A DNA stretch of 64,000 bases from the NCBI GenBank assembly GCA_959347315.1, contig OY365817.1:6879731-6943730 (forward strand), written 5' to 3'. The stretch comes from Bimastos eiseni. Its lineage: Eukaryota > Annelida > Clitellata > Crassiclitellata > Lumbricidae. Shown here piece after piece: positions 11,643-22,363 of the stretch (the first letter of the stretch is position 1; every line of letters starts with the position of its first letter). The notes beneath the pieces were generated by a model. That model saw only the letters and a list, made by a program, of their open reading frames with translations, had not been told where the DNA came from and searched no databases. The position numbers were made by a program, and so were the translations under genes.

Positions 11643-11900
11643 CGCACCTGGCTTCCCTTAGTTCCTCTGCTCGCATACTGCTGGTGGCTCCCCACATGCA
11701 CTTTGCCACGATCCAATCCTGGAGCTTCGCCTACATGGGTTCTACTGGCTGGAACAGCTTCCCCTTCCTCTTTTGGAGGAGCTGCTCTCTCTTCCTTTGA
11801 CTGCTGCCTTCCAGAGGTGCCTGAAGTCTTTCCTGTTTTCCATTGATCTATGTGATGAGTTGTGAGCCCCTCTGATATATAAGTATTCCATTACATCATT
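11643..11900 (+). pseudogene. LINE fragment (plus), right part
   Basis: This resumes the LINE interrupted at 7843. A frame near 11655 gives LASLSSSARILLVAP, then FATIQSWSFAYMGSTGWNSF, matching the family pattern of a VVP block, then RSFAxxGPxxWNSLP. No 3' tail was identified. Confidence 0.74.
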
Positions 11901-12431
11901 ACCTTACATCAAACTCTGCATGATCGCTTCATTGTCTGTATAGCTAAAAGATGAAAATTTGTTGTCTGACTTGATCAATTTGCTTCTATCAGGAACTATT
12001 TGAGCAATCTTAGCTTGTTTCTTTCATTGCAAAATTACTTTTATTGTCAGTACATTTTTTTTGTGAAGTGGACTAATGGATGCTTAGTAGACCACTTGAA
12101 GAAGAATCTGTAATTCTGCTTGATAAATTATAGCATAAGCAGAAATCTGCCCCATTAACTTGGCGTTTGTTTTATAAATCAAATATACAAACTGTTAACT
12201 AAATGAATAAACATTGGCTTGAATATGTGACCCAAACTTAAAATTTGCATATTTTTGCATTTAAAGCAATTCAATTGAAGAAATATCAATATGAGATACA
12301 GATATAGGTTTGTTTGCGATCAGGAGTGAGTCGTGTCCAAAAGTGATTTAAATAGTGATGACAATTTTTTAATGTAGACAACATAGTGTGTTATTATATT
12401 TGTGCTATATCAAATGCTTAATTTTTTCCAG

Positions 12432-12553
12432 ATGATCTTCCACCAATTGCTGCAGCTTCAATGTGGACACGCAAAGACATAAAAGAATTTAAAGAGTCTC
12501 TAAAATGTGATTCTGAATCAGTTATCAAAGTTGGTTCTGGTGAATTAGTTACG
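12432..12553 (+). CDS. ACBD3: ACBD3 exon, start of GOLD domain
   Basis: The preceding acceptor is TTTTTTCCAG and the following donor is GTAAGG. The exon starts with two bases completing an Asn codon and then encodes 40 codons ending GSGELVT. The motif [15 protein letters not shown] aligns with the ACBD3 segment SMWTRPQIKDFKEKI, and [11 protein letters not shown] with VITVGRGEVVT. This opens the GOLD (Golgi dynamics) beta-sandwich domain, which in vertebrate ACBD3 binds giantin at the Golgi. It ends in phase 0. Confidence 0.95.
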
Positions 12554-12695
12554 GTAAGGGCATTATTAATTTTACTAGAAGTGAAATACGGCTAGTCATC
12601 TGCACATTTAATTTAGGAATAGTGTACATTGAATACGAATTGGAAAGAAATGGTGATTGCAAGAAGCCTTGAAACTGGTCCCTGAAAACGAATCT

Positions 12696-13390
12696 AGGAT
12701 GATTGGTCATAACTCATAAGATGATTGGTCATAGGAAATATTGGTCACAGGGACGATTGGTCATATGTAGGGATTATCGGTCATAGGGTCGATTGGTCAT
12801 AAGTCTTTGGTTTTGGTCAACCAACATAGAGTTAAATTAGGGTATATAAAATTTATAGAGTTTTCAAATGCACATATTTATTTAAAACTAAAAAAACATA
12901 AAGTCATAAAACATATATAAAAAACTAAATGAGAGTTTGTAGAACATATAAGAATATTGTTTAATACTTAAAAGAAATATAAGACAAAGCTCGCAGATAA
13001 GTTAGAATGTCGGTTTTCTATACGTAGCAACAGCCCATGTGACACGATCTTTCAGTAGGCGATTTCTCTTGACGCTAGGTTGTTCAATTCCAGTCACTCC
13101 CTGGAAGAATGAGCACTGCTTTCTGCTTCATTTAATCATTTTGGAGACGAGAGAGAATAATAAAGCTTACTAATTAAACAATTATTTAATGTAGCATTAC
13201 TAATTGGGCCCTACCGTCCCTATGACTGGTCATCCATGAATTATTATTCAATTTATCGTACTAATTGAGCCCCTAATTATACAAATATTTTAGACATATG
13301 ATCAATCGTCCGTATGACCAATCGTCCCTTTGACCAATCTTTCCTATAACCATTCGACCTATGAACAATCATCTTATGACTGATCGTCCT
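12696..13390. mobile_element. Inverted-repeat element built of GATTGGTCATAGG-type words (695 bp)
   Basis: The left 110 bp holds about six variants of GATGATTGGTCATAAG. The right 90 bp holds the same number in reverse complement (CCTATGACCAATCGTCC type). The outer ends match as AGGATGATTGG and AGGACGATCAG. The middle is AT-rich and non-coding. No clear target duplication was found. The layout resembles the larger element at 14188-18404. Confidence 0.75.
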
Positions 13391-14187
13391 AAGAAAGCTC
13401 AGTAGTGGCACTATTAAAAGTCCAAGTTATGTATAAAGTCAGACGTGTTACATATTATGCATTATGTGTTATGTGAAATTATGTATGAAATGCGTGAGAG
13501 CCCATGATAGTACTACATTGAGGCTCAATGAAGGGATGCAGAGATGACGTGGAGGAGTGTGAGGAGAGAGTGGTTGTTGAAAGTAGGCAGAAGTACTTTC
13601 TGTGAGTTTTATAACATAGACAAGCCAGTTTAAATCTTATTCTGAATTCTGCAGGAAGTGAATGCGGCTGGCCGAGCAGAGTTAATTGTTCATTGTCATA
13701 AGAGTTATGACTTTTGTAATAAATGAAGACTATACTTTGGATTCCCCGAATCTGACTCGTTCTGATTCAGAGTCACTTCGTTCTGCTACATTACATTCTC
13801 TTGTGTTACTGTTCAATCATGTCTTTCAGATCTTGTTGCCACCTTCTTCAAATTTGATTTTCTCTTCTCAAAATTGACTTCCCATTTTCTATACTTTGTT
13901 ACTGTATATTTTTAAAACTACATAGAAGTGTTAAAAGCCCTGCATACATTTTAGAATTTCTTAATATGTGCTATATAAAATGAATGCATAACTAACTGTT
14001 TAAGCCTACAATTTTTTATGCAATCTAAACTCTCTGTTTAGCTTTTGACTCTATGAGAGCCTGTTGGGTAAATAACTTGTTCAAGCTTTGTTCTTAGTTC
14101 AATTCAGCATTATAGCATATTAAGAGTTCTGATAAATTTACATTCAGTGAAGTCAAGTGTGGAAATATTTTGCAATTATGGATGATG

Positions 14188-17100
14188 GGCACACTGTCTT
14201 TAGTGCCCAGGACAAAAGCGCCCCGTCATAAGCGCCCCGTTATAAGCGCCCCATCATAAGCGCCTGGCCAAAAATGCCCGTCAAATGGGCCCACGTCAGA
14301 AGCGCCCAACAGACTGTACTATCGCCTTCTGCTCATTCAAATTTCACGTAACTTTTTTTTTGTCTTCGTGTGAGGGGTATGCACACATCAAATCATTCAT
14401 CAAAGTGTGTAGGAAACAGCAGTAGTTCTTGTCATCCTAACTAAAACCAATCAGTTCCTCTTAATTGAATGAAATTTCACAGTATATTTGTCTGTAGTCT
14501 TCTTATTGAGTTCTTGTCATCCTAACTAAAACCAATCAGTTCCTCTTAATTGAATGAAATTTCACAGTATATTTATCTGTAGTCTTCTGATTGAGTTCTT
14601 GTCATCCTAACTAAAACCAATTTGTGCCTCTTAATTGAATGAAATTTCACAGTATATTTGTCTGTAGTCTTCTGATTGAGTTCTTGTCATCCTAACTAAA
14701 ACCAATCAGTTCCTCTTAATTGAATGAAATTTCACAGTATATTTATCTGTAGTCTTCTGATTGAGTTCTTGTCATCCTAACTAAAACCAATTTGTGCCTC
14801 TTAATTGAATGAAATTTCACAGTATATTTGTCTGTAGTCTTCTCATTGAGTTCTTGTCATCCTAACTAAAAACCAATTTGTGCCTCTTAATTGAATGAAA
14901 TTTCACAGTATATTTGTCTCTAGTCTTCTCATTGAGTTCTTGTCATCCTAACTAAAAACCAATTTGTGCCTCTTAATTGAATGAAATTTCACAGTATATT
15001 TGTCTGTAGTCTTCTGATTGAGTTCTTGTCATCCTAACTAAAACCAATCAGTTCCTCTTAATTGAATGAAATTTCACAGTATATTTATCTGTAGTCTTCT
15101 GATTGAGTTCTTGTCATCCTAACTAAAACCAATTTGTGCCTCTTAATTGAATGAAATTTCACAGTATATTTATCTGTAGTCTTCTGATTGAGTTCTTGTC
15201 ATCCTAACTAAAACCAATCAGTTCCTCTTAATTGAATGAAATTTCACAGTATATTTGTCTGTAGTCTTCTCATTGAGTTCTTGTCATCCTAACTAAAACC
15301 AATTTGTGCCTCTTAATTGAATGAAATGTCACAGTATATTTGTCTGTAGTCTTCTTACTGAGTTCTTGTCATCCTAACTAAAAACCAATTTGTGCCTCTT
15401 AATTGAATGAAATTTCACAGTATATTTATCTGTAGTCTTCTGATTGAGTTCTTTTCATCCTAACTAAAACCAATTTGTGCCTCTTAATTGAATGAAATTT
15501 CACAGTATATTTGTCTGTAGTCTTCTGATTGAGTTCTTGTCATCCTAACTAAAAACCAATTAGTTCCTCTTAATTGAATGAAATTTCACAGTATATTTAT
15601 CTGTAGTCTTCTGATTGAGTTCTTGTCATCCTAACTAAAACCAATTTGTGCCTCTTAATTGAATGAAATTTCACAGTATATTTGTCTGTAGTCTTCTCAT
15701 TGAGTTCTTGTCATCCTAACTAAAAACCAATTTGTGCCTCTTAATTGAATGAAATTTCACAGTATATTTGTCTCTAGTCTTCTCATTGAGTTCTTGTCAT
15801 CCTAACTAAAAACCAATTTGTGCCTCTTAATTGAATGAAATTTCACAGTATATTTGTCTGTAGTCTTCTGATTGAGTTCTTGTCATCCTAACTAAAACCA
15901 ATCAGTTCCTCTTAATTGAATGAAATTTCACAGTATATTTATCTGTAGTCTTCTGATTGAGTTCTTGTCATCCTAACTAAAACCAATTTGTGCCTCTTAA
16001 TTGAATGAAATTTCACAGTATATTTATCTGTAGTCTTCTGATTGAGTTCTTGTCATCCTAACTAAAACCAATCAGTTCCTCTTAATTGAATGAAATTTCA
16101 CAGTATATTTGTCTGTAGTCTTCTCATTGAGTTCTTGTCATCCTAACTAAAACCAATTTGTGCCTCTTAATTGAATGAAATGTCACAGTATATTTGTCTG
16201 TAGTCTTCTTACTGAGTTCTTGTCATCCTAACTAAAAACCAATTTGTGCCTCTTAATTGAATGAAATTTCACAGTATATTTGTCTGTAGTCTTCTTATTG
16301 AGTTCTTTTCATCCTAACTAAAACCAATCAGTTCCTCTTAATTGAATGAAATTTCACAGTATATTTATCTGTAGTCTTCTTATTGAGTTCTTGTCATCCT
16401 AACTAAAAACCAATTAGTTCCTCTTAATTGAATGAAATTTCACAGTATATTTGTCTGTAGTCTTCTTATTGAGTTCTTGTCATCCTAACTAAAACCAATC
16501 AGCTCCTCTTAATTGAATGAAATTTCACAGTATATTTGTCTGTAGTCTTCTTATTGAGTTCTTGTCATCCTAACTAAAAACCAATTAGTTCCTCTTAATT
16601 GAATGAAATTTCATAGTATATTTATCTGTAGTCTTCTGATTGAGTTCTTGTCATCCTAACTAAAACCAATCAGTTCCTCTTAATTGAATGAAATTTCACA
16701 GTATATTTATCTGTAGTCTTCTTATTGAGTTCTTGTCATCCTAACTAAAAACCAATTAGTTCCTCTTAATTGAATGAAATTTCACAGTATATTTGTCTGT
16801 AGTCTTCTGATTGAGTTCTTGTCATCCTAACTAAAACCAATCAGCTCCTCTTAATTGAATGAAATTTCACAGTATATTTGTCTGTAGTCTTCTTATTGAG
16901 TTCTTGTCATCCTAACTAAAAACCAATTAGTTCCTCTTAACTGAATGAAATTTCATAGTATATTTATCTGTAGTCTTCTGATTGAGTTCTTGTCATCCTA
17001 ACTAAAACCAATCAGTTCCTCTTAATTGAATGAAATTTCACAGTATATTTGTCTCTAGTCTTCTTATTGAGTTCTTGTCATCCTAACTAAAAACCAATTA

Positions 17101-18404
17101 GTTCCTCTTAATTGAATGAAATTTCACAGTATATTTGTCTGTAGTCTTCTTATTGAGTTCTTGTCATCCTAACTAAAACCAATCAGCTCCTCTTAATTGA
17201 ATGAAATTTCACAGTATATTTGTCTGTAGTCTTCTTATTGAGTTCTTGTCATCCTAACTAAAACCAATCAGCTCCTCTTAATTGAATGAAATTTCACAGT
17301 ATATTTGTCTGTAGTCTTCTTATTGAGTTCTTGTCATCCTAACTAAAAACCAATTAGTTCCTCTTAATTGAATGAAATTTCATAGTATATTTGTCTGTAG
17401 TCTTCTTATTGAGTTCTTGTCATCCTAGCTAAAACCAATCAGTTCCTCTTAATTGAATGAAATTTCACAGTATATTTGTCTGTAGTCTTCTTATTGAGTT
17501 CTTGTCATCCTAACTATAACCAATCAGCTCCTCTTAATTGAATGAAATTTCACAGTATATTTGTCTGTAGTCTTCTTATTGAGTTCTTGTCATCCTAACT
17601 AAAAACCAATTAGTTCCTCTTAATTGAATGAAATTTCACAGTATATTTGTCTGTAGTCTTCTTATTGAGTTCTTGTCATCCTAACTAAAAACCAATTGGT
17701 TCCTCTTAATTGATAGAAGTATGGCAGTATAGTTGTCTCTCGTGTTCTTGTTATTAGTGTGCTATGATACATCTTCGCTCTGGTCCTGAAGTGAACACAC
17801 TTCTGATCCAAGATTTCCAATCGCCCTCTGGAACATGCGCGACCGGTTACTAGACAGTTTGCCACAAACCAATAACTCCGTTGAGGCGTGGCATTGCTCA
17901 TTTCAGCATACAGTAGATTGTCAACATCCGTCGGTCAATAAACTCGTTCCCACTTCCTGAAGTAACAAGATCACGTTGAGTTAAAGATCGAACGCTACCG
18001 AGCAGGATTTCGAAAACCAGAGTCTTCTAAATCAAAGTACATGAGACTCAATGACTCAATCGTCGCCTAATAGCTTTGATTCCAACATACGGCAACATAC
18101 TACTGTTGGAATATCTGCGAGGAATCGCACTTAATGTCGCAATGTGATCATGATGGCAGAGCACTTTGTAATCCAGTAACACATGAACAATTACGTATTT
18201 AATGTTTATGTATCTACTTTAAGCTTTTCATTTCTGCTTTGATTAAACAATTATCTTAAGTGTTTGTTTGTTGATCATTCATGTTTCTCTTGAGTAACGG
18301 GAGCTTTTGATGGGGCGCTTTTATCCAGGGCGCAACTGACATTGGGCGCTTATAACGGGGCGCTTATGACAGGGCGCTTTTGTCCTGGGCGCTAACGTCG
18401 TGCC
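14188..18404. mobile_element. Inverted-repeat DNA element carrying an internal satellite (4.2 kb)
   Basis: The left end (14188-14312) and right end (18300-18404) are inverted copies. Both begin GGCAC, continue through TAGYGCCCAGGACAAAAG, and then carry several AGCGCCCCGTCATA-type repeats about 15-18 bp long. Between them lies the 85-bp satellite, followed by about 560 bp of single-copy DNA. No transposase was recognised, so it would be non-autonomous. Flanks (TGGATGAT left, GGATAATGAT right) are suggestive but not an exact duplication. Confidence 0.8.
14424..17735 (+). repeat. Tandem satellite, 85/86-bp unit, about 39 copies
   Basis: Units follow head to tail with no spacers, each opening AGTTCTTGTCATCCTAACTA and ending near AGTCTTCTTATTG. 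Consecutive starts at 14424 and 14509 give an 85-bp period; an extra A in some copies makes 86. Units differ at a few diagnostic sites: CAGTTCC, TGTGCC or AGCTCC after CCAAT; GTCTG, ATCTG or GTCTC; and CACAG or CATAG. The last units at the right are diverged and fade by about 17735. There are no open reading frames of note. Confidence 0.97.
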
Positions 18405-19617
18405 ACCTGGATAATGATCCGCATTTTGCAGTATGTATGAGGTAAAACTTAACTTCGTATGACCATTCTAGAAGTTTCACAATGGCATTAATGATCATTG
18501 AAAGTACAGGCATGCAGAAGAATATAATTTCAAGTACTCCAAACATAATGCATCTCCAGTGAAAAGTCCAATTGACGGATTTTGAATGTCTAGTCTTTCT
18601 GAAATTAAAACTTACATCACTTTCGAGTAGAAGGACATTTACTTTGTTAAGCAATGTCATGTAAGAAATGCTGAATTGAAAAAAGGCTCACTCATGCTCC
18701 ACTATGTTTTCACCTACTCTTTGTGTTCCTATTTGTTAGAATAGTGTGACATATGTTTGATATTTGGCTAAATAGTAAAAATGCCATTTGGTAGAGCTCT
18801 GCCATATATGCAAAATATACAATGATTGGTGAAATGCGTAAGAGTGGGTCATACTTGGTGTTCAAGACAAGCCTTTTTTCTCATAGATGGTTTTTACAAT
18901 ATTGCAAGGTTCATCATCTAGCATGTACACGAAGGATGATGGAGTGCTTAAAATGCAGGAAGGAGGTTAAGACATAAATGGCTCAATGTGTGAAGTGTGG
19001 TTATAATTATCAAAGGTAAAAGTGCAGTGTGGCTGGCTCAATGAGTTTTGAGAAGAGTAGAGATGGCTATCATTGATTTTGTTTAGGTAGCCTCTAGCCA
19101 GACTAAGATCAAATGAAAGAAATGATTGTGTTTGACATATCAGTCAAATAACTGAAAGATTTACTACAACAATAACTCCAGTTTTGAAAGTATTTCTTTT
19201 CATGTTGATACCTTGAGAATAGTGATACTGCACTGTAGATAGATCCCTTCACATGCAATTATTTGAAAAAAAAATACTTGCAATGTTCTATTTTCTTGAA
19301 GTGCTGTGCTACATTGATACACAGAGCAGCAGTTCTCAGCCAGCAGTATGCATGCTGTTGCAAGAAAAACATTTTAAAAATATTTTTGTAGAAAAACAGA
19401 TAATAATCGCAATTAAAGCACTTACGGCTGACACATTGTGGTTATGATGTAGCAAAGTCATAGTAGTTGTATGCCAGTGACTCAATGGAATAATAGATTA
19501 TAGCGTTAGACCTAGCATTAGGTCGAAACCAGTCAACTAAATTACTACTAAACACAGTTTACTGAACTAAAGAACCTTTCTAAGAAGTTTTTCTGGTAGG
19601 TATGTGCCAACAAATAA

Positions 19618-19775
19618 CATTAAATAGCCACCTGTGACTGTCGGTCTATGTCATTCCAATGACCCTGTCGATCGCCCTCCACCGAGATGAGAACATTTAG
19701 CCGTATGTATCTGAAGGATGGTCTGATGTAGTCACTTGGCCTAGGCATTTAAAAAGGTTGAGAACCACTGGTCTA
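19618..19775 (+). repeat. Dispersed repeat, related to 20955-21150
   Basis: It starts TTAAATAGCCACCTGTGACT and holds CGATCGCCCTC, CTGAAGGATGGTCTGATG and CACTTGGCCTAGGC, all found in the same order at 20955-21150. The two copies sit on either side of the ACBD3 exon at 19969. The right edge here is followed by GGTTGAGAACCACTGG, as if cut by another element end. Confidence 0.78.
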
Positions 19776-19968
19776 GAGGTTTCTAATGAAACCCAGTTTT
19801 TATATTTTCATGTTCAAATGTCTGTATATCTTAGTAAATGAATCCTGCATTGTATCCTTGTTCATATCTGACATCACATATCTGGGGAAAGACTTGTCAT
19901 ATATTTTTAAACTATATACATAAAATCAGTTATGCTTAAATTTGTCTGTATATTACTTTTATTGTTAG

Positions 19969-20134
19969 GTTCGTGTTCCAACTCATGATGATGGCTCTTG
20001 CCTTTTTTGGGAGTTTGCAACTGACAGTTATGATATCGGTTTTGGAGTCTACTTTGAATGGACGATAGCGTCATCGAATGAGTTGAGTGTTCAAGTCAAT
20101 GAATCAAGTGAAGAGGATGAAGATGATGACAATG
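19969..20134 (+). CDS. ACBD3: ACBD3 exon, GOLD domain core
   Basis: The acceptor is TATTGTTAG and the donor is GTATAT. The exon encodes 55 codons plus one base: [20 protein letters not shown], then [11 protein letters not shown], then [15 protein letters not shown]. These are near-identical to the vertebrate ACBD3 blocks [20 protein letters not shown] and [11 protein letters not shown]. The following acidic stretch is the flexible loop that interrupts the GOLD fold. The split codon G|TT gives Val with the exon at 25594. The open frame continues past the donor as hydrophobic residues, but that is intron. Confidence 0.97.
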
Positions 20135-20574
20135 GTATATTAATTGTTGGCAGCACTTTTGTGATAATATTGTTATCATTTATCAATTATATCTTTTTGT
20201 TTTGCCTGAAAGCATATTTTGCAGGCGCTCGTTTTCCTCACATTAACTTGAGCCCAGAATATCTCTTCCTGAGTGGTTTTCATCTTGTAACAGTCAATAA
20301 AAAACCTACTTGTTTAGATATGAGAAAACTCTATCTTGTTTTTGGTTCAAGAGCTAATGTTATTGTAGTACATCTCAAATATGTTACATAACCGTTTTAA
20401 AAACCGCTGATGCACCAGTTCAACATTAATTAAATCTTGGGATGTACAATGAATGTATTTATGTCTCAGATTTTCTGCTTTTGACAATAGAAGATGGACA
20501 GTCCAGTTGTCAAACCTAAATTTTCATTCTGCATTGGTTGATATTGTAAACGGGTCTTTATGATGTAATATTCT

Positions 20575-20935
20575 CGAGCATTTATATAGTGCCCCTCCCA
20601 AATATCTCTCTGTGTTGGCATATATGATGCTAAATGTAATTTTTTTTGAATAAAATACAACAGTTAGCAAAATTCTGTGCAGTAAGCTGAAAAGAGTCAC
20701 CAGTGGTGGGCCCACGCTCAAGGGTGGAACCGACCAATGGATTCCCGTTAGCAGACGACAGATGGCGCGAATGTTCAGAGTCTCTTAGCCAAGATGCATC
20801 AAAAGGGTAGAGCAGCGATGACTGTCGACAGAGCTCGCAGACATGGTGACGATGTCGACGAGCAGTCCCTCGCTGCTGGAATATGACACACATCCGGATA
20901 TTCGTTGAGACACAAGAAGGATGTAGAAAAGGCAT
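20575..20935 (-). pseudogene. LINE 3' end fragment (minus strand)
   Basis: On + it opens with ATTTATATAGTGCCCCTCCC, the reverse of the LINE 3' consensus in this window. The - frame gives scattered residues like TTGDSFQLTAQNF with frame breaks. The assignment rests mainly on the 3' end and is moderate. Confidence 0.5.
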
Positions 20936-20954
20936 TCTTCGTATGTTGGTCGGT

Positions 20955-21290
20955 AGATTAAATAGCCACCTGTGACTGTCGGTCGATGTCAGTTCGATGA
21001 CTGTGTCGATCGCCCTCTACCGAGCTGAGAACATTCAATCGTATGCATCTGAAGGATAGTCTGACGCAGTCACTTGGCCTAGGCAGATAAAGACCGGCTA
21101 TGACCATATGCATCTGAAGGATGGTCTGATGCAGTCACTTGGCCTAGGCAACTTGCGAACAAATTGCCTCCTAAATGTACAAAATTCTTGGCAAAACCGA
21201 CAAATAAGTCCAGTGTGCATACCTACCACTAGAGAACTCCTGCGTGTTCGAAGTTACTGAGCAAATATATATATGAATATATTTGTCAAA
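20955..21290 (+). repeat. Composite dispersed repeat, copy 2
   Basis: 20955-21093 repeats 19618-19765. A 50-bp part (CATCTGAAGGAT to CTTGGCCTAGGC) is then duplicated at about 21105-21150. 21147-21290 repeats 1-165 of the window. This copy shows that the two pieces belong to one longer repeat family, of which other copies in the window are fragments. Confidence 0.72.
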
Positions 21291-22363
21291 ATGACACAGC
21301 ATGCACAATTGCACATGCACATGCACCAGACATGCACAGAGAACCAAGTTGTGCGGTTCTGGTAAATACATGCCATGCATAGACCTGGTGATATTATTTA
21401 TATTATGATATGTCACATCATGTTTTCACCAGAGATATCAGCTTATTCAACTGTGTGCATGATTCAAAGGATGCAGGGCAAATATCTTTATAGTGTGACT
21501 CTACATATAACTGTACATCACTGTGAGAATAAATTGAGGGTGCTGGCCGTGCTGAATGTATTAAAGTCATTAATAGCATTTTTTCAAAATTCTGAATTGC
21601 TATTATTATAAAAAAACATTTTAAATACATGGAAGGTCACATAGAAATGAAAATCTAAGGTGCAGTTAGTCAGTTGTGAGGTGAAGAGTTGTTGTCAAAT
21701 CATTTTATTTGCTCTGATCATTCTACACAAGTATCATGTCCACATCATTACATGCTAATCAGCAGGCAGTAAATGGGGAGCTCTGAAGGGTTGCAGGACC
21801 CACTAAGTAGGGCAAGTTCCGAACATCTCCCCTCGTCCATTTACATCTGTCCATGGATCTACATCTGTCCATTTCTCCTGGACATCTCCCCCGGCATTTC
21901 CCCTGTAGGATTTTTCCCCCCTGTGATCACAAAATGGGTTTAATGTTAAAACACAACCAGCAATCTTAATTCAACATGTCTCACTTTGATGCTTAAGGCA
22001 AATGGTGAATCAAAATAAATAGAAGAATAGTTGATCATACGGGCTTGTACTGCTTAATTAATTGATAGTTTACCGGTGAACAACCAACAAGCTTTCTTAA
22101 TCAAATGTGTCTTTGATACTTTAGATAAATATTTAACAACGTTTCTATATTTAGCCTGATTTTTGCTATATAATCTATCATTACTCTGTAAGATAAGTAA
22201 TTATTAGACGAGAAATACAAAGAGATGGAGGTGGAAACTGTAGCTAGTATACGTGGAAAGAAGAAAGTTGTGTTAAGTGGCTGTTTATGTTAAACCAAAA
22301 AATTGACAAATAACATTGTTAGTTATGAGTGCGAACATCGGAGAGGTGCAGGGACAGCTTTAA

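Larger units (their letters stand above)
2699..12431 (+). other. ACBD3 intron (about 9.7 kb), filled with nested elements
   Basis: The intron runs from GTATGT to TTTTTTCCAG. Its contents, listed separately, are a + LINE split by a small hAT element, a - LINE split by a larger hAT element, and a second + LINE split by a 3.8-kb hAT element that keeps transposase remnants. At 3130-3260 there is a weak resemblance to a LINE C-terminus on +. From 11901 to 12431 nothing was recognised. Confidence 0.8.
12554..19968 (+). other. ACBD3 intron (about 7.4 kb)
   Basis: The intron runs from GTAAGG to TTATTGTTAG, and most of it is the two inverted-repeat elements at 12696-13390 and 14188-18404. In 13391-14187 and 18405-19615 no repeat or coding feature could be supported beyond short chance frames. 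Confidence 0.85.

Noticed and set aside
14424..17735. CRISPR-like regular repeat
   Set aside because: Units abut with no unique spacers, the repeat is 85 bp and the genome is animal; it is a satellite array.
20135..20391. Membrane protein suggested by the open frame after the ACBD3 exon at 19969
   Set aside because: The hydrophobic residues are encoded by intron sequence after a donor; the next ACBD3 exon is in phase from 25594.
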